Of a DNA stretch of 64,000 nucleotides, positions 8,672-16,988 are shown piece after piece. The notes under the pieces were generated by a model. The model was not told the DNA's origin. It made no database searches and saw nothing but the letters and a program-made list of their open reading frames with translations. How positions within the stretch are numbered: the stretch's first letter is position 1; each line of letters opens with the position of its first letter. The position numbers were made by a program, and so were the translations under genes. Source of the stretch: Ferdinandcohnia sp036962685 (GTDB taxonomy: Bacteria; Bacillota; Bacilli; Bacillales; Bacillaceae_L); assembly GCF_036962685.1 (NCBI RefSeq), contig NZ_JBALOP010000027.1, positions 31,522 through 95,521 of the forward strand, read 5' to 3'.

Positions 8672-9610
8672 AGGAACTTTCACCTTTGGTAGCACTTTAT
8701 GAAGTGGAACTTTTCGAACACGTTCCCAAGTTTCTTTATCTTCTGGGTCATATTGTTCTAAGAAGTTAATCACTTCTTTAGTAATCGGTGTTGGAGTGGA
8801 AGCACCTGCTGTTACAGCTACTTTCTCTACTCCTTCAAGCCATTTTAGCTGGATGTCACTTACATCTGCTACACGATAAGCTGTAGTACCTGCAATTTCC
8901 TCAGAAACCTGTGCAAGACGGTTTGAGTTATTGCTCATCGGGTCCCCAACTACGAGTGTTAAGTCTGCCACCCCTGCTTGTTCTGCCACCGCCTCTTGAC
9001 GAACCTGTGTAGCTAGACAAATTTCATTATGGACTTCAGTATGCGGGAATTTTTCCTGTACTTTTTCCATAACATCGAGAACATCCCATTGGCTCATCGT
9101 TGTTTGGTTGGTTACAACAAGCTTTTCACTACTTAGCTCAAGCTTTTCAACATCTTCAACTGTTTGAACAAGATGAACGAAACCAGGTGCTTCACCAATT
9201 GCTCCTTCTGGCTCCGGATGACCTTTTTTTCCAATATAAATAATGTGGTAGCCTTCAGCTGATTTTTCCTTGATTAAATCATGTGTTCTAGTAACGTCAG
9301 GGCATGTCGCATCTAGTGTAACAAGACCTCTTTCCTTCGCTAGTCGTTTCACCTCAGGTGATACACCATGAGCTGTGAAAATGACAGTACCTTCTTTAAC
9401 TTGATTTAGAATATCTAAACGATTCGGTCCATCAAGTGTAATAATGCCCTCTTCTTCAAATGCATCGGTAACGTGTTTATTATGAACAATCATTCCTAAT
9501 ATATAAATGGGTCTAGGTAATGTTTTATCTAAAGCGGCGTTTTTCGCAATAACCATCGCATCCACTACACCGTAGCAATAACCACGCGGTGCAATTTTGA
9601 TTACTTCCAT
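8663..9610 (-). CDS. ispH: 4-hydroxy-3-methylbut-2-enyl diphosphate reductase (LytB)
   Basis: Last enzyme of the MEP isoprenoid pathway; converts HMBPP to IPP and DMAPP with a [4Fe-4S] cluster. The three cluster cysteines are C12 (RGYCYGVVDA), C103 (DATCPDVTRTH) and C198 (NEICLATQVRQE). HGVSPEVK, KGHPEPEG and DPMSNNSNRL are further conserved sites. Length 315, as in B. subtilis YqfP. ATG 9610 is preceded by AGGAGGAGAAGTGA. IspG of the same pathway lies at 16985-18082. Confidence 0.97.
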   Translation of the reverse strand: MEVIKIAPRGYCYGVVDAMVIAKNAALDKTLPRPIYILGMIVHNKHVTDAFEEEGIITLDGPNRLDILNQVKEGTVIFTAHGVSPEVKRLAKERGLVTLDATCPDVTRTHDLIKEKSAEGYHIIYIGKKGHPEPEGAIGEAPGFVHLVQTVEDVEKLELSSEKLVVTNQTTMSQWDVLDVMEKVQEKFPHTEVHNEICLATQVRQEAVAEQAGVADLTLVVGDPMSNNSNRLAQVSEEIAGTTAYRVADVSDIQLKWLEGVEKVAVTAGASTPTPITKEVINFLEQYDPEDKETWERVRKVPLHKVLPKVKVPKK

Positions 9611-9728
9611 TCACTTCTCCTCCTAAAGAATAATAAATCGGATAGCTTATTCCCTTATACCATAATAACTGGTACTCTCGTAATCTCGTATTTATTATAT
9701 CTGAGTATGGAGGATAATACAAAGTCTT

Positions 9729-10283
9729 TTAAATGTAAAGCTTTGGTACTGATTTTCCAGTGCCCGTTGCTTTTGGTTTTTCTTCTTCATTCGGTAAGTC
9801 GTCACTGTTAGAAGTTACATCGGAAAGTGAAATTGTTTCATTATCTTCTTCCGCTTCATTTCCTGCATTTTTAATGGCACTGTACATTCTAATCATGGCT
9901 GGAATATTTTTCATTAATGGACCATATTGTTGAACCATTGGAACGACGGATTCTGCCATTTTTAAAGTTTTTTGTACATTTCCCATCATTGCACTTAGGT
10001 TCGAAGGATTTGCTAAACTCTGAAGGGTACTTGGGTTCATTCCTTGGGAAGGATTAAAGAAGCCAGGCATTCCTCCCATACCTTGCATCGGATTCCGCTT
10101 CCCCATTCCAGGGATTAATTTCTTGAGAAGACCGCCTATGCCGGATCTTCCTTGTCCTTGTATACCTTGCATACCACCGAACATTCCAGGTGGTCGAAAA
10201 CCATATTGCTGTGGAAACATAGATGGTGGTCTCATCTGCCTCATGGGTCTCATTTGGTTCAATGGTTGTCGTGGATAAAACAT
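9729..10283 (-). CDS. yqfQ: YqfQ/VrrA family protein
   Basis: A 184-residue low-complexity protein. The first 60 residues are rich in Met, Pro, Arg, Gln and Gly (MFYPRQPLNQMRPMRQMRPP.., then GIQGQGRSGIGGLLKKLIPGMG). A helical middle follows (LQSLANPSNLSAMMGNVQKTLKMAESVVPMVQQYG), and the tail is acidic. The pattern and the place beside ispH fit Bacillus YqfQ, called VrrA in B. anthracis, where the repeat region is a typing locus. Function unknown. Start fixed by AAGGAGGATAAGAAAATG. A length difference between strains would be expected in the N-terminal repeats. Confidence 0.8.
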   Translation of the reverse strand: MFYPRQPLNQMRPMRQMRPPSMFPQQYGFRPPGMFGGMQGIQGQGRSGIGGLLKKLIPGMGKRNPMQGMGGMPGFFNPSQGMNPSTLQSLANPSNLSAMMGNVQKTLKMAESVVPMVQQYGPLMKNIPAMIRMYSAIKNAGNEAEEDNETISLSDVTSNSDDLPNEEEKPKATGTGKSVPKLYI

Positions 10284-10405
10284 TTTCTTATCCTCCTTTC
10301 ACATTGCCTTGATTAGTGGAAGAATAAATATAGTGATAATACCCTGTTTTTAGGATATGCGATTAGGTAAATGAATGTTTAAGTAAATCACTCAATTGGG
10401 CTCGA

Positions 10406-10435
10406 TTGGTGTTTTTTCATGCTTTCCTATATAAT
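10406..10435 (+). promoter_or_regulatory. Probable sigma-A promoter of cshB
   Basis: TTGGTG (10406-10411), an 18-base spacer and TATAAT (10430-10435), about 80 bases before the cshB start. The -35 box is weak. Confidence 0.55.
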
Positions 10436-10517
10436 AAATTGTTAGGTTATGATGATACAAAGAAGTGAAATTAAACCTTACATACAAAATTCATATTTAT
10501 ATAAATGAGGGATCGTA

Positions 10518-11825
10518 ATGACAGTACAAGATTTTGAAAAATTTCAATTTCAACCATTTTTACTTGAGGCATTAAAGGAGATTAAATTTACAAAGCCAAC
10601 TGAAATTCAAGAACGATTAATACCAAGCATACAGCGTGGTGAAAGTGCCATTGGCCAATCACAAACAGGAACAGGTAAAACTCATGCTTACCTGTTACCA
10701 ATTATTAACAAGATTGACGCCAAGAAACAAGAGGTACAAGCGGTTATCACAGCACCAACAAGAGAGCTAGCGACTCAAATTCATCAAGAGATTGGCAAAA
10801 TCACTAAATTTAGTGACGAGAATCCGATCACAGCAAAATTATTTGTGGGCGGTACTGATAAGGTCCGTACTATTGAAAAACTAAAAACACAGCCACATAT
10901 TGTTGTCGGTACTCCAGGAAGGATTCATGATTTAGTTAAGGAGCAAGCTCTTCAGGTATACACGGCCAATCAAATCGTCGTTGATGAGGCTGACCTAATG
11001 CTTGATATGGGCTTTATTGAAGATGTTGATCAAATTGCAGCCAGAATGCCGGAAGACCTTCAAATTTTGGTGTTTTCAGCAACGATACCTGAAAAATTAA
11101 AGCCCTTTTTAAAAAAATATATGGAAAACCCTCGTTATACCCATGTTGCACCAGAGCAGGCTACAGCAGCAAAGGTTGAACATATTCTTGTTCCACTGCG
11201 CCATCGAAATAAGCAAGCTCTACTAAAGTCGATTTTGGAGGCGTATAACCCATATTTGGCGATTATTTTTACAAACACAAAAAAAATGGCTGATGAAGTA
11301 GCTGATGGCCTAATTGAAAAAGGGTTAAAGGTGGGAAGAATCCACGGGGACCTTCCACCACGTGAACGCAAAAAAGTCATGAAGCAAATCAATTCACTTG
11401 AGTTTCAATATGTTGTTGCAACAGATTTAGCGGCAAGAGGGATTGATATTGAAGGTGTTAGCCATGTTATCAACTATGAGCTGCCTAGTGATCTTGATTT
11501 TTACATTCATCGAGTTGGTAGAACAGCTAGAGCGGGGTATTCTGGAATTGCTGCAACCATTTATGATCTTTCTGATGAAGATGCAATTGTAAAGCTTGAA
11601 AAAATGGGTATTTCATTTGTGAATATGGACCTTGAAAATGACGAATGGGTACAGATTGGCGAGAGAAACAAACGAAAGGCTCGCAAAAAACAAGTAGATG
11701 AAATTAATGAACTTGCCAAAAATAAGGTAAAAAAGCCTAAAAAGGTGAAGCCTGGCTATAAGAAAAAAATGAACAAAGAAATAGAAGATTTTAAAAAGCG
11801 CCAAAGACGTTTGAAGAGAAAATAA
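10518..11825 (+). CDS. cshB: DEAD-box RNA helicase CshB
   Basis: ATP-dependent RNA helicase acting in cold adaptation, ribosome assembly and RNA turnover. Motifs in order: Q motif (FTKPTEIQERLIP), Walker A SQTGTGKT, PTRELA, TPGRIHDL, VDEADLML (the DEAD box), FSATIP, then domain 2 with IIFTNTKKMADEV, ARGIDIEGV and HRVGRTARAG. The tail is basic (KKPKKVKPGYKKKMNK..) and likely binds RNA. Its 435 residues and the neighbours yqfQ and nfo match B. subtilis YqfR/CshB. ATG 10518 follows GAGGGAT. Confidence 0.93.
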   Translation: MTVQDFEKFQFQPFLLEALKEIKFTKPTEIQERLIPSIQRGESAIGQSQTGTGKTHAYLLPIINKIDAKKQEVQAVITAPTRELATQIHQEIGKITKFSDENPITAKLFVGGTDKVRTIEKLKTQPHIVVGTPGRIHDLVKEQALQVYTANQIVVDEADLMLDMGFIEDVDQIAARMPEDLQILVFSATIPEKLKPFLKKYMENPRYTHVAPEQATAAKVEHILVPLRHRNKQALLKSILEAYNPYLAIIFTNTKKMADEVADGLIEKGLKVGRIHGDLPPRERKKVMKQINSLEFQYVVATDLAARGIDIEGVSHVINYELPSDLDFYIHRVGRTARAGYSGIAATIYDLSDEDAIVKLEKMGISFVNMDLENDEWVQIGERNKRKARKKQVDEINELAKNKVKKPKKVKPGYKKKMNKEIEDFKKRQRRLKRK

Positions 11826-11883
11826 GTAATAAATATGGTAAAATGGTTGTATGAATTGTTTTAGGGAGATTGGAGTGTAACAT

Positions 11884-12777
11884 ATGCTAAAGATAGGCTC
11901 ACATGTTTCAATGAGTGGTAAAAAGATGCTTCTTGCAGCAAGTGAAGAAGCAGTGTCATATAGTGCGAATACATTCATGATTTATACAGGTGCACCACAA
12001 AATACGAGACGTAAAAAAATTGAAGACTTAAATATAGAGGCTGGACAAGCCCATATGAAGGAAAATGGGATTAATGAAATTGTAGTTCATGCTCCATATA
12101 TAATTAATATTGGAAACACTTCTAATCCAGCTACCTTTGAATTGGGTGTAAATTTCTTACGTTCAGAAATTGAGAGAACAGAAGCGCTCGGAGCAAATCA
12201 AATTGTCCTTCATCCAGGTGCACATGTAGGTGCTGGCGCTGAAGCAGGAATCAAGAAGATCATCGAGGGATTAAATGAGGTTCTGATAAAGGACCAAAAA
12301 GTACAAATAGCATTAGAAACAATGGCTGGAAAAGGGTCTGAATGTGGAAGGTCCTTTGAAGAACTTGCACAGATTATTGATGGTGTCACACATAATGACA
12401 GGCTATCTGTATGCTTCGATACATGTCATACCCATGATGCTGGTTATGATATTGTGAATGATTTTGATGGGGTACTAGACCAATTCGATAAATTAATTGG
12501 CATTGACCGGATTAAGGTCCTTCATATTAATGATAGTAAAAATGAAAAAGGCGCAGGAAAAGACCGTCATGAAAATATTGGATTTGGGAAAATTGGATTT
12601 AAGGCAATTAATTATATTGTCCATCATCCATCCCTTGAAAATGTCCCTAAAATTCTTGAAACACCTTATGTAGGTGAAGACAAAAACAATAAAAAAGCTC
12701 CATATAAGTTTGAAATTGAGATGATTCAAAAGGAAACATTTGATGATAACTTATTAGAGAAAATTATGAATCAATAA
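11884..12777 (+). CDS. nfo: Endonuclease IV (AP endonuclease)
   Basis: Zinc-dependent AP endonuclease of base excision repair; cuts 5' of abasic sites. At 297 residues it has the same length as B. subtilis YqfS. TIM-barrel motifs with metal ligands: IGSHVSMSGKKM, VVHAPYIINIGN, VLHPGAHVGAG, ALETMAGKGSECG, VCFDTCHTHDAGYD, VLHINDSKNEKGAGKDRHENIGFG and LETPY. ATG 11884 follows a GGAGTG ribosome site. It may be cotranscribed with cshB, 58 bases upstream. Confidence 0.96.
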   Translation: MLKIGSHVSMSGKKMLLAASEEAVSYSANTFMIYTGAPQNTRRKKIEDLNIEAGQAHMKENGINEIVVHAPYIINIGNTSNPATFELGVNFLRSEIERTEALGANQIVLHPGAHVGAGAEAGIKKIIEGLNEVLIKDQKVQIALETMAGKGSECGRSFEELAQIIDGVTHNDRLSVCFDTCHTHDAGYDIVNDFDGVLDQFDKLIGIDRIKVLHINDSKNEKGAGKDRHENIGFGKIGFKAINYIVHHPSLENVPKILETPYVGEDKNNKKAPYKFEIEMIQKETFDDNLLEKIMNQ

Positions 12778-12781
12778 TATT

Positions 12782-12818
12782 GAAAAAAGCTGTCTAGTGG
12801 TGACAGCTTTTTTCAACT
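12782..12818. terminator. Bidirectional terminator between nfo and yqfT
   Basis: Thirteen-bp stem (12782-12794 with 12802-12814) with A-rich left and T-rich right arms; it overlaps the stop of yqfT on the opposite strand. Confidence 0.85.
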
Positions 12819-13070
12819 TGTAAATTTGATGAACAATTGGTTTAGCTTTCTAGCAACATCAGGACTCGTTATCTGGGCAATTTCTTTTAATAATTGATTT
12901 TTTTCATCGGGATTAAAAATATTTATATTTTTCTTTTTTCGAATCAATTTTAACACATTTGATGCTTGAGCCTTGGATACATATATATCATATTGTTTCC
13001 CATATTTCATTAAATCCTCTGGTGTTAGGGTTTTTAATTTTTGGTTAATGATTTGCTGATAGATATTCAT
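12813..13070 (-). CDS. yqfT: DUF2624 family protein (YqfT)
   Basis: A small, soluble, all-helical protein of 85 residues: MNIYQQIINQKLKTLTPEDLMKYGKQYDI, then KAQASNVLKLIRKKKNINIF and ..VARKLNQLFIKF. This fits DUF2624/YqfT, which has no known function and sits between nfo and yqfU in B. subtilis. The frame extends to GTG 13094, but only ATG 13070 has a ribosome site upstream (AAGGTGAAGAG) and gives the usual family length. Confidence 0.8.
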   Translation of the reverse strand: MNIYQQIINQKLKTLTPEDLMKYGKQYDIYVSKAQASNVLKLIRKKKNINIFNPDEKNQLLKEIAQITSPDVARKLNQLFIKFTS

Positions 13071-13173
13071 ATTTACACTCTTCACCTTCCTCACGTTAGT
13101 CTATTTCAACACGAAACGGTGTGTGCATAAAAGAAATTAAGATAACAATACTTTTTCGAATTGGAGTGATGAG

Positions 13174-14043
13174 ATGAACAGAGAGCATAAAAAGGAAAGC
13201 GTTTCACATATCATCTTTCGCATGTTTATGATTATAATTGGTGCGGCCTTTGCGGCGACTTCGATTGAACTATTCTTAATTCCCAATAAAATTATTGACG
13301 GTGGAATCATTGGTATTTCGTTGATTGTGGATTATTTAACACCGAGCTATATCACATTTGGTTTTCTTGTTGTTTTGTTTAACCTACCGTTTATGTATTC
13401 CGGGTATAAACAAATCGGTAAAACCTTTATGTGGTCAAGCATCCTAGGGATTGTAGTATTAGCTATCATTGAAACCTTACTTCACTATATACAGCCCTTT
13501 GATATTGAACCAATCCTCGCTGCAGTATTTGGAGGCCTTCTTCTTGGTTCAGGAGTTGGACTTGTCATACGTAATGGCGGATCAATGGACGGAACTGAAA
13601 TCTTATCGATTATTTTAACCAAAAAACTGCCGTTCTCTGTTGGAGAATTTGTCATGTTTATTAATATCTTTATTTTTGCAATGGCAGGCTTTGTTTTTGG
13701 TCTTGAATCTGCGATGTATTCTGTTTTAGCCTATTACATTGCGTTTAAAACAATTGATACAGTGGTAGAAGGGCTAGATGAAACGAAGGCTGCCATTATC
13801 GTTTCTGAGCAATTTAATGAGGTCTCAGATGCCATCCTACATCGCCTTGGTCGTGGAACAACAAAGCTAAAAGGTAGAGGCGGATATACGGACGAAGAAA
13901 AGGAAGTTGTTTATGTGGTTGTCACAAGACTTGAAGTAACGAAATTGAAAAGTATCATTCAAGAAATTGATCCAACTGCCTTCGTAACAATTATGGATAC
14001 TCATGAGGTAAGAGGGGGCCGCTTTAAATCTGCTGTTCACTAA
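13174..14043 (+). CDS. yqfU: YitT/DUF2179 family membrane protein (YqfU)
   Basis: A 289-residue YitT-family protein: five or six hydrophobic helices in the first 200 residues (FMIIIGAAFAATSIELFLIPNKI.., GLLLGSGVGLVIRNGGSMDGTE). A soluble C-terminal DUF2179 domain follows (AAIIVSEQFNEVSDAILHRLGRGTTKLKGRGG .. VVTRLEVTKLKSIIQEIDPTAFV). Function unknown. ATG 13174 follows GGAGTGATGAG. The neighbours yqfT and zur agree with the B. subtilis order. Confidence 0.9.
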   Translation: MNREHKKESVSHIIFRMFMIIIGAAFAATSIELFLIPNKIIDGGIIGISLIVDYLTPSYITFGFLVVLFNLPFMYSGYKQIGKTFMWSSILGIVVLAIIETLLHYIQPFDIEPILAAVFGGLLLGSGVGLVIRNGGSMDGTEILSIILTKKLPFSVGEFVMFINIFIFAMAGFVFGLESAMYSVLAYYIAFKTIDTVVEGLDETKAAIIVSEQFNEVSDAILHRLGRGTTKLKGRGGYTDEEKEVVYVVVTRLEVTKLKSIIQEIDPTAFVTIMDTHEVRGGRFKSAVH

Positions 14044-14048
14044 CAAGT

Positions 14049-14115
14049 GATTAACTCTTTTTCAAAAGGTTCTGTTCTACAAAACAGATTTTTTCAAAAA
14101 GGGTTAATCTTTTTT
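14049..14115 (+). terminator. Terminator after yqfU
   Basis: Long-range 14-bp stem (14049-14062 GATTAACTCTTTTT with 14096-14109) enclosing a second small hairpin (CTGTT/AACAG), followed by six T. Confidence 0.8.
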
Positions 14116-14129
14116 GGTTATCAATTAAC

Positions 14130-14189
14130 TTTACTTTATAAAATTCATCCTGTATACTTCATAAAGTATAAATCGTAATGATTCTTAAT
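14130..14189 (+). promoter_or_regulatory. Promoter and Zur-type box of the znuC-znuB-zur operon
   Basis: TTTACT (14130-14135), a 17-base spacer and TATACT (14153-14158) form a sigma-A promoter. AATCGTAATGATTCTTAAT at 14171-14189 lies just downstream. The left half matches the Bacillus Zur consensus (TCGTAAT-N-ATTACGA) and the right half is degenerate. Repression by zinc-loaded Zur, encoded by the last gene of the operon, is the natural inference. Confidence 0.75.
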
Positions 14190-14225
14190 AAGACATAAGA
14201 ATAAACTAATAAGTAAGGTGATAAC

Positions 14226-14999
14226 TTGACACAGTCAAATTCGGTATTGACGATAAAGGATCTTTTCTTTAGATATGATGAACAAACCGTCTTAGAAAAC
14301 ATTAATTTAGTTGTCCCCCAAGGCTCCTTCTTAGCGATAGTTGGACCTAATGGGTCCGGTAAAACAACCCTGTTAAAAAGTATCCTCGGGCTTGTCAATC
14401 TTCAAAAAGGGTCGATTGAATTATTTGGAACACCCATTTCTAAATTTAAAGACTGGCCAAAAATTGGATTTGTCTCTCAAAAAGCAAATAGCTTTAACTC
14501 AGGATTTCCGGCAACCGTATTTGAAGTTGTTTCAAGTGGGTTGACAGCAAAGCTTGGTTTGTTTCATTTTTTCAAAGCAATGCACAAGAAAAAAATAATA
14601 GAAGCTCTGCAATCGGTTGGAATGGAACAATTTTTATATCGAAACATTGGTGAGCTTTCCGGCGGACAACAGCAGCGTGTCTTTATCGCAAGGGCTCTTG
14701 TGAGTGAACCGGAGCTTCTTATACTTGATGAACCGACAGTTGGGGTTGACGCTAGGACGGTTCAAACTTTTTACCACATGCTTGAAGATATTAATAAGAA
14801 AAAGGGAATTACATTGATTTTAGTCACCCATGATGTAGGGACGGTTTCGGAAAAGGTATCACATGTGGCATGTTTAAATAAGCACCTTCACTTCCATGGC
14901 AGTGCTGAGGAATTTGAACATGTTCAAGACCATGATTTATCCCAATTTTATGGACATTCACTTCAAGTAATTACCCATGAACATAATCACGGAAGGTGA
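14226..14999 (+). CDS. znuC: Zinc ABC transporter ATP-binding protein (ZnuC/AdcC)
   Basis: Cytoplasmic ATPase of a zinc (or manganese) importer, 257 residues. Walker A is GPNGSGKTT (residues 40-48), the signature LSGGQQQRVFIARAL, Walker B LLILDEPTVGVD and the switch histidine in LVTHD. The start is TTG 14226, supported by AAGGTGAT just upstream; the next in-frame candidate would cut into the first beta strand. The C-terminus is His-rich (HEHNHGR). The gene is followed within five bases by the permease gene. Listeria calls the equivalent gene zurA. Metal choice is inferred from the Zur box and the zur gene in the operon. Confidence 0.88.
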   Translation: MTQSNSVLTIKDLFFRYDEQTVLENINLVVPQGSFLAIVGPNGSGKTTLLKSILGLVNLQKGSIELFGTPISKFKDWPKIGFVSQKANSFNSGFPATVFEVVSSGLTAKLGLFHFFKAMHKKKIIEALQSVGMEQFLYRNIGELSGGQQQRVFIARALVSEPELLILDEPTVGVDARTVQTFYHMLEDINKKKGITLILVTHDVGTVSEKVSHVACLNKHLHFHGSAEEFEHVQDHDLSQFYGHSLQVITHEHNHGR

Positions 15000-15003
15000 A
15001 ACG

Positions 15004-15846
15004 ATGCTTTCAGACATATTTCAATATGAATTTCTACAAAATGCATTCCTAAGTGGTTTGCTGATTGGGTTAATTGCACCATTGCTCGGTGTTTTTATTG
15101 TCGTAAGACGGCTGTCGCTTATTGCAGATGCCTTAAGCCATGTTACATTAGCAGGAATTGCTGCAAGTCTTTTACTTGAAAGGAAGCTAGGGCTTACTCA
15201 GCCAATTAATCCTATTTATATGGGAATGACATTTTCAGTTGTTGGTTCTCTTTTTATTGAACGTTTAAGAACGGTATATAAGCATTATCAAGAGCTTGCA
15301 ATTCCAATTATTTTGTCTGGTGGGATTGGGTTAGGTGTTATTTTTATTTCACTTGCAGACGGATTTAATACCGATTTATTTAATTATTTATTCGGAAGCG
15401 TGAGTGCAATTAGTAAATCAGATTTATGGACGATCCTTGGGATTTCTGTGCTTGTGATTTTAATTGTCTTACTTCTATATAAGGAATTATTTCTTTTATC
15501 ATTTGATGAGGAACATGCTGCAGTTTCAGGAATTAATGCAAAAACCATCCACTTTATCTTTATTGTGACAGTGGCATTAGTTATTGCTGCTTCAATGAGA
15601 ATTGTTGGGATTTTATTAGTATCGTCCTTAATGACATTACCAGTTGCGGCAGCGATTCGGATTGCAAGAGGCTTTAAACAAACGATTATTCTTTCAATCG
15701 TATTTGGTGAATTAGCTGTTGTTTTTGGATTAGTGCTATCCTATTATCTTGATTTAGCTCCAGGAGGAACAATCGTTGTCCTTGCAATCATGATACTTTT
15801 AGGTGCAATTAGCTGGAAAAAATGGTGGAAAGGAAGAGTAGCATGA
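15004..15846 (+). CDS. znuB: Zinc ABC transporter permease (ZnuB/AdcB)
   Basis: ABC-3 family permease, 280 residues with about eight hydrophobic helices. Typical stretches are PLLGVFIVVRRLSLIADALSH near the N-terminus and LLVSSLMTLPVAAAIRIARGF near the C-terminus. ATG 15004 follows GGAAGGTGAAACG; the longer frame from 14977 overlaps the znuC tail and is rejected. It overlaps zur by four bases (ATGA). No substrate-binding lipoprotein gene (znuA/adcA) is present nearby, so the importer must use one encoded elsewhere. Confidence 0.9.
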   Translation: MLSDIFQYEFLQNAFLSGLLIGLIAPLLGVFIVVRRLSLIADALSHVTLAGIAASLLLERKLGLTQPINPIYMGMTFSVVGSLFIERLRTVYKHYQELAIPIILSGGIGLGVIFISLADGFNTDLFNYLFGSVSAISKSDLWTILGISVLVILIVLLLYKELFLLSFDEEHAAVSGINAKTIHFIFIVTVALVIAASMRIVGILLVSSLMTLPVAAAIRIARGFKQTIILSIVFGELAVVFGLVLSYYLDLAPGGTIVVLAIMILLGAISWKKWWKGRVA

Positions 15847-16256
15847 ATGTATCTGAAGCGATGCAACTAATGAAGGAAAAAGGGTTTAAACATACTGGAA
15901 AAAGACAAGAAATGCTTGAATTATTTTCTGTATCAGATAAATATTTAACTGCAAAGGATGTTTTGGATGGCTTAAAGGAAAACTATCCTGGACTAAGCTT
16001 TGACACGATTTACCGAAACCTTTCTTTATTTGCGGATCTCGGCGTTTTGGAAATGACGGAGCTTTCAGGAGAAAAACATTTCCGCTTTTCCTGTGGTGGG
16101 AGCCACCATCACCATCACTTTATTTGTCTAGACTGTGGAAAAACCAAAGAGATTGAATCCTGCCCTATGGATAAAATCATCGATAATTTATCCGGATATG
16201 ATGTAACCGGACATAAATTTGAAATATATGGTTCGTGTCCAGAATGTCAAGCTTAA
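15843..16256 (+). CDS. zur: Zinc-responsive Fur-family repressor Zur
   Basis: A 137-residue Fur-family regulator. The winged helix (KEKGFKHTGKRQEMLELF .. LSFDTIYRNLSLFADLGVLEM) is followed by a metal-binding half. That half holds a His cluster (SHHHHHFICLDCG) and two CxxC pairs (CLDCG, CPECQ) for the structural zinc. The neighbours (yqfU upstream, yqfX downstream) match B. subtilis yqfV, which is zur. ATG 15843 overlaps the znuB stop and is preceded by GGAAAGGAAGAG. The first codon lies inside znuB, so it is translated with the transporter it is expected to repress. Confidence 0.93.
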   Translation: MNVSEAMQLMKEKGFKHTGKRQEMLELFSVSDKYLTAKDVLDGLKENYPGLSFDTIYRNLSLFADLGVLEMTELSGEKHFRFSCGGSHHHHHFICLDCGKTKEIESCPMDKIIDNLSGYDVTGHKFEIYGSCPECQA

Positions 16257-16273
16257 TACCAAGTTTCCTACGG

Positions 16274-16374
16274 TAAAGTGCAATTATCCAGTTTAAAGCG
16301 CAATTTCGATAACTAACGCGCATTTCTAGTTAGCTAACGCGCAATTCTGAAAAATAAAGCGCAATTATAGTAAA
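16274..16374 (+). repeat. Five-copy 20-bp tandem array
   Basis: Five imperfect units begin at 16274, 16294, 16314, 16335 and 16355 (periods 20, 20, 21, 20). Each starts TAAMGCGCAATTnT (the third has CGCATTT), followed by a variable 6-8 base filler. The array fills the zur-yqfX gap. The spacing is about two helical turns, so the GCGCAATT boxes face the same side of the DNA. Confidence 0.75.
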
Positions 16375-16452
16375 TGATTAACAATTATATTTCTCTCTTC
16401 CTTAACTCATACTATTAATGCTCCTTACCCATAAGGAAAGCGAGGGATAAGC

Positions 16453-16845
16453 ATGGCAGAACAAGATAATAACGTAAAAAATTCAATGGACAATAATGAT
16501 TTTGATTATTACGTTGATCCAAACTTAGGTGCAAATGCTGACTCAAGCTATAATGAGGAAACGGCAGCAGAGGTTGCCGCCCCAATCAATTATGGAACCA
16601 CTAGACGTGAGGCGAACTATGAAGGGGATAATACGCAAGATAGAGCAGGTGGTGCAGGTTTAGGCTGGCTAGCTCTTGCTTTATCAATTATTTCCTTATT
16701 TGTAATGCCTGTATTATTAGGAGCAGCAGGTATTATCATTGGATTCATTGCACGCCGACGTGGAGCAACTGGTTTAGGAGCATGGGCAATCGGGATCGGT
16801 GCTGTATCGATTATCGTAGGCATCTTCATCCTCCCATTCTTTTAA
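16453..16845 (+). CDS. yqfX: YqfX-like membrane protein
   Basis: A 130-residue protein with an acidic, Asn/Asp-rich soluble N-terminus of about 70 residues (MAEQDNNVKNSMDNNDFDYYVDP..). Two glycine- and isoleucine-rich transmembrane helices follow, separated by ARRRGATGLG (LGWLALALSIISLFVMPVLLGAAGIIIGF and AWAIGIGAVSIIVGIFILPFF). This is the shape of YqfX/DUF4190-type proteins; function unknown. Position between zur and ispG agrees with B. subtilis. ATG 16453 follows AGCGAGGGATAAGC. Confidence 0.78.
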   Translation: MAEQDNNVKNSMDNNDFDYYVDPNLGANADSSYNEETAAEVAAPINYGTTRREANYEGDNTQDRAGGAGLGWLALALSIISLFVMPVLLGAAGIIIGFIARRRGATGLGAWAIGIGAVSIIVGIFILPFF

Positions 16846-16855
16846 CGATTAAAAT

Positions 16856-16894
16856 AAAATAAGCCCGACACAATCGTGTGCCGGGCTTATTTTT
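16856..16894 (+). terminator. Terminator after yqfX
   Basis: GC-rich stem AATAAGCCCGACAC/GTGTGCCGGGCTTATT with one A-C mismatch, followed by T. Confidence 0.85.
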
Positions 16895-16908
16895 ATTATT
16901 ACTTTTTG

Positions 16909-16988
16909 GTGTCTAGTTTTTAGCGCCTAGCCCCTCGATGTCACAAACCTATCTGTCAGGGCTGAGCAAGGCGCTTGCACTTTTCTAT
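16909..16988 (+). repeat. Family B dispersed repeat, copy B2
   Basis: Starts GGTGTCTAGTTTTTAGCGCC and ends AAGGCGCTTGCACTTTTCTA; the inner parts AGCCCCTCGATG and TCAGGGCTGAGC can pair. The ispG stop (bases 16985-16987, minus strand) falls inside its right end. Confidence 0.7.

Noticed and set aside
14171..14189. Fur or PerR box reading of the Zur-type site
   Set aside because: Fur-family boxes look alike, but the TCGTAAT half and the zinc transporter/zur operon favour Zur.
16274..16374. CRISPR-like array
   Set aside because: Units are 20-21 bp with only a 14-base partly conserved core and no unique spacers; no cas genes in the window.
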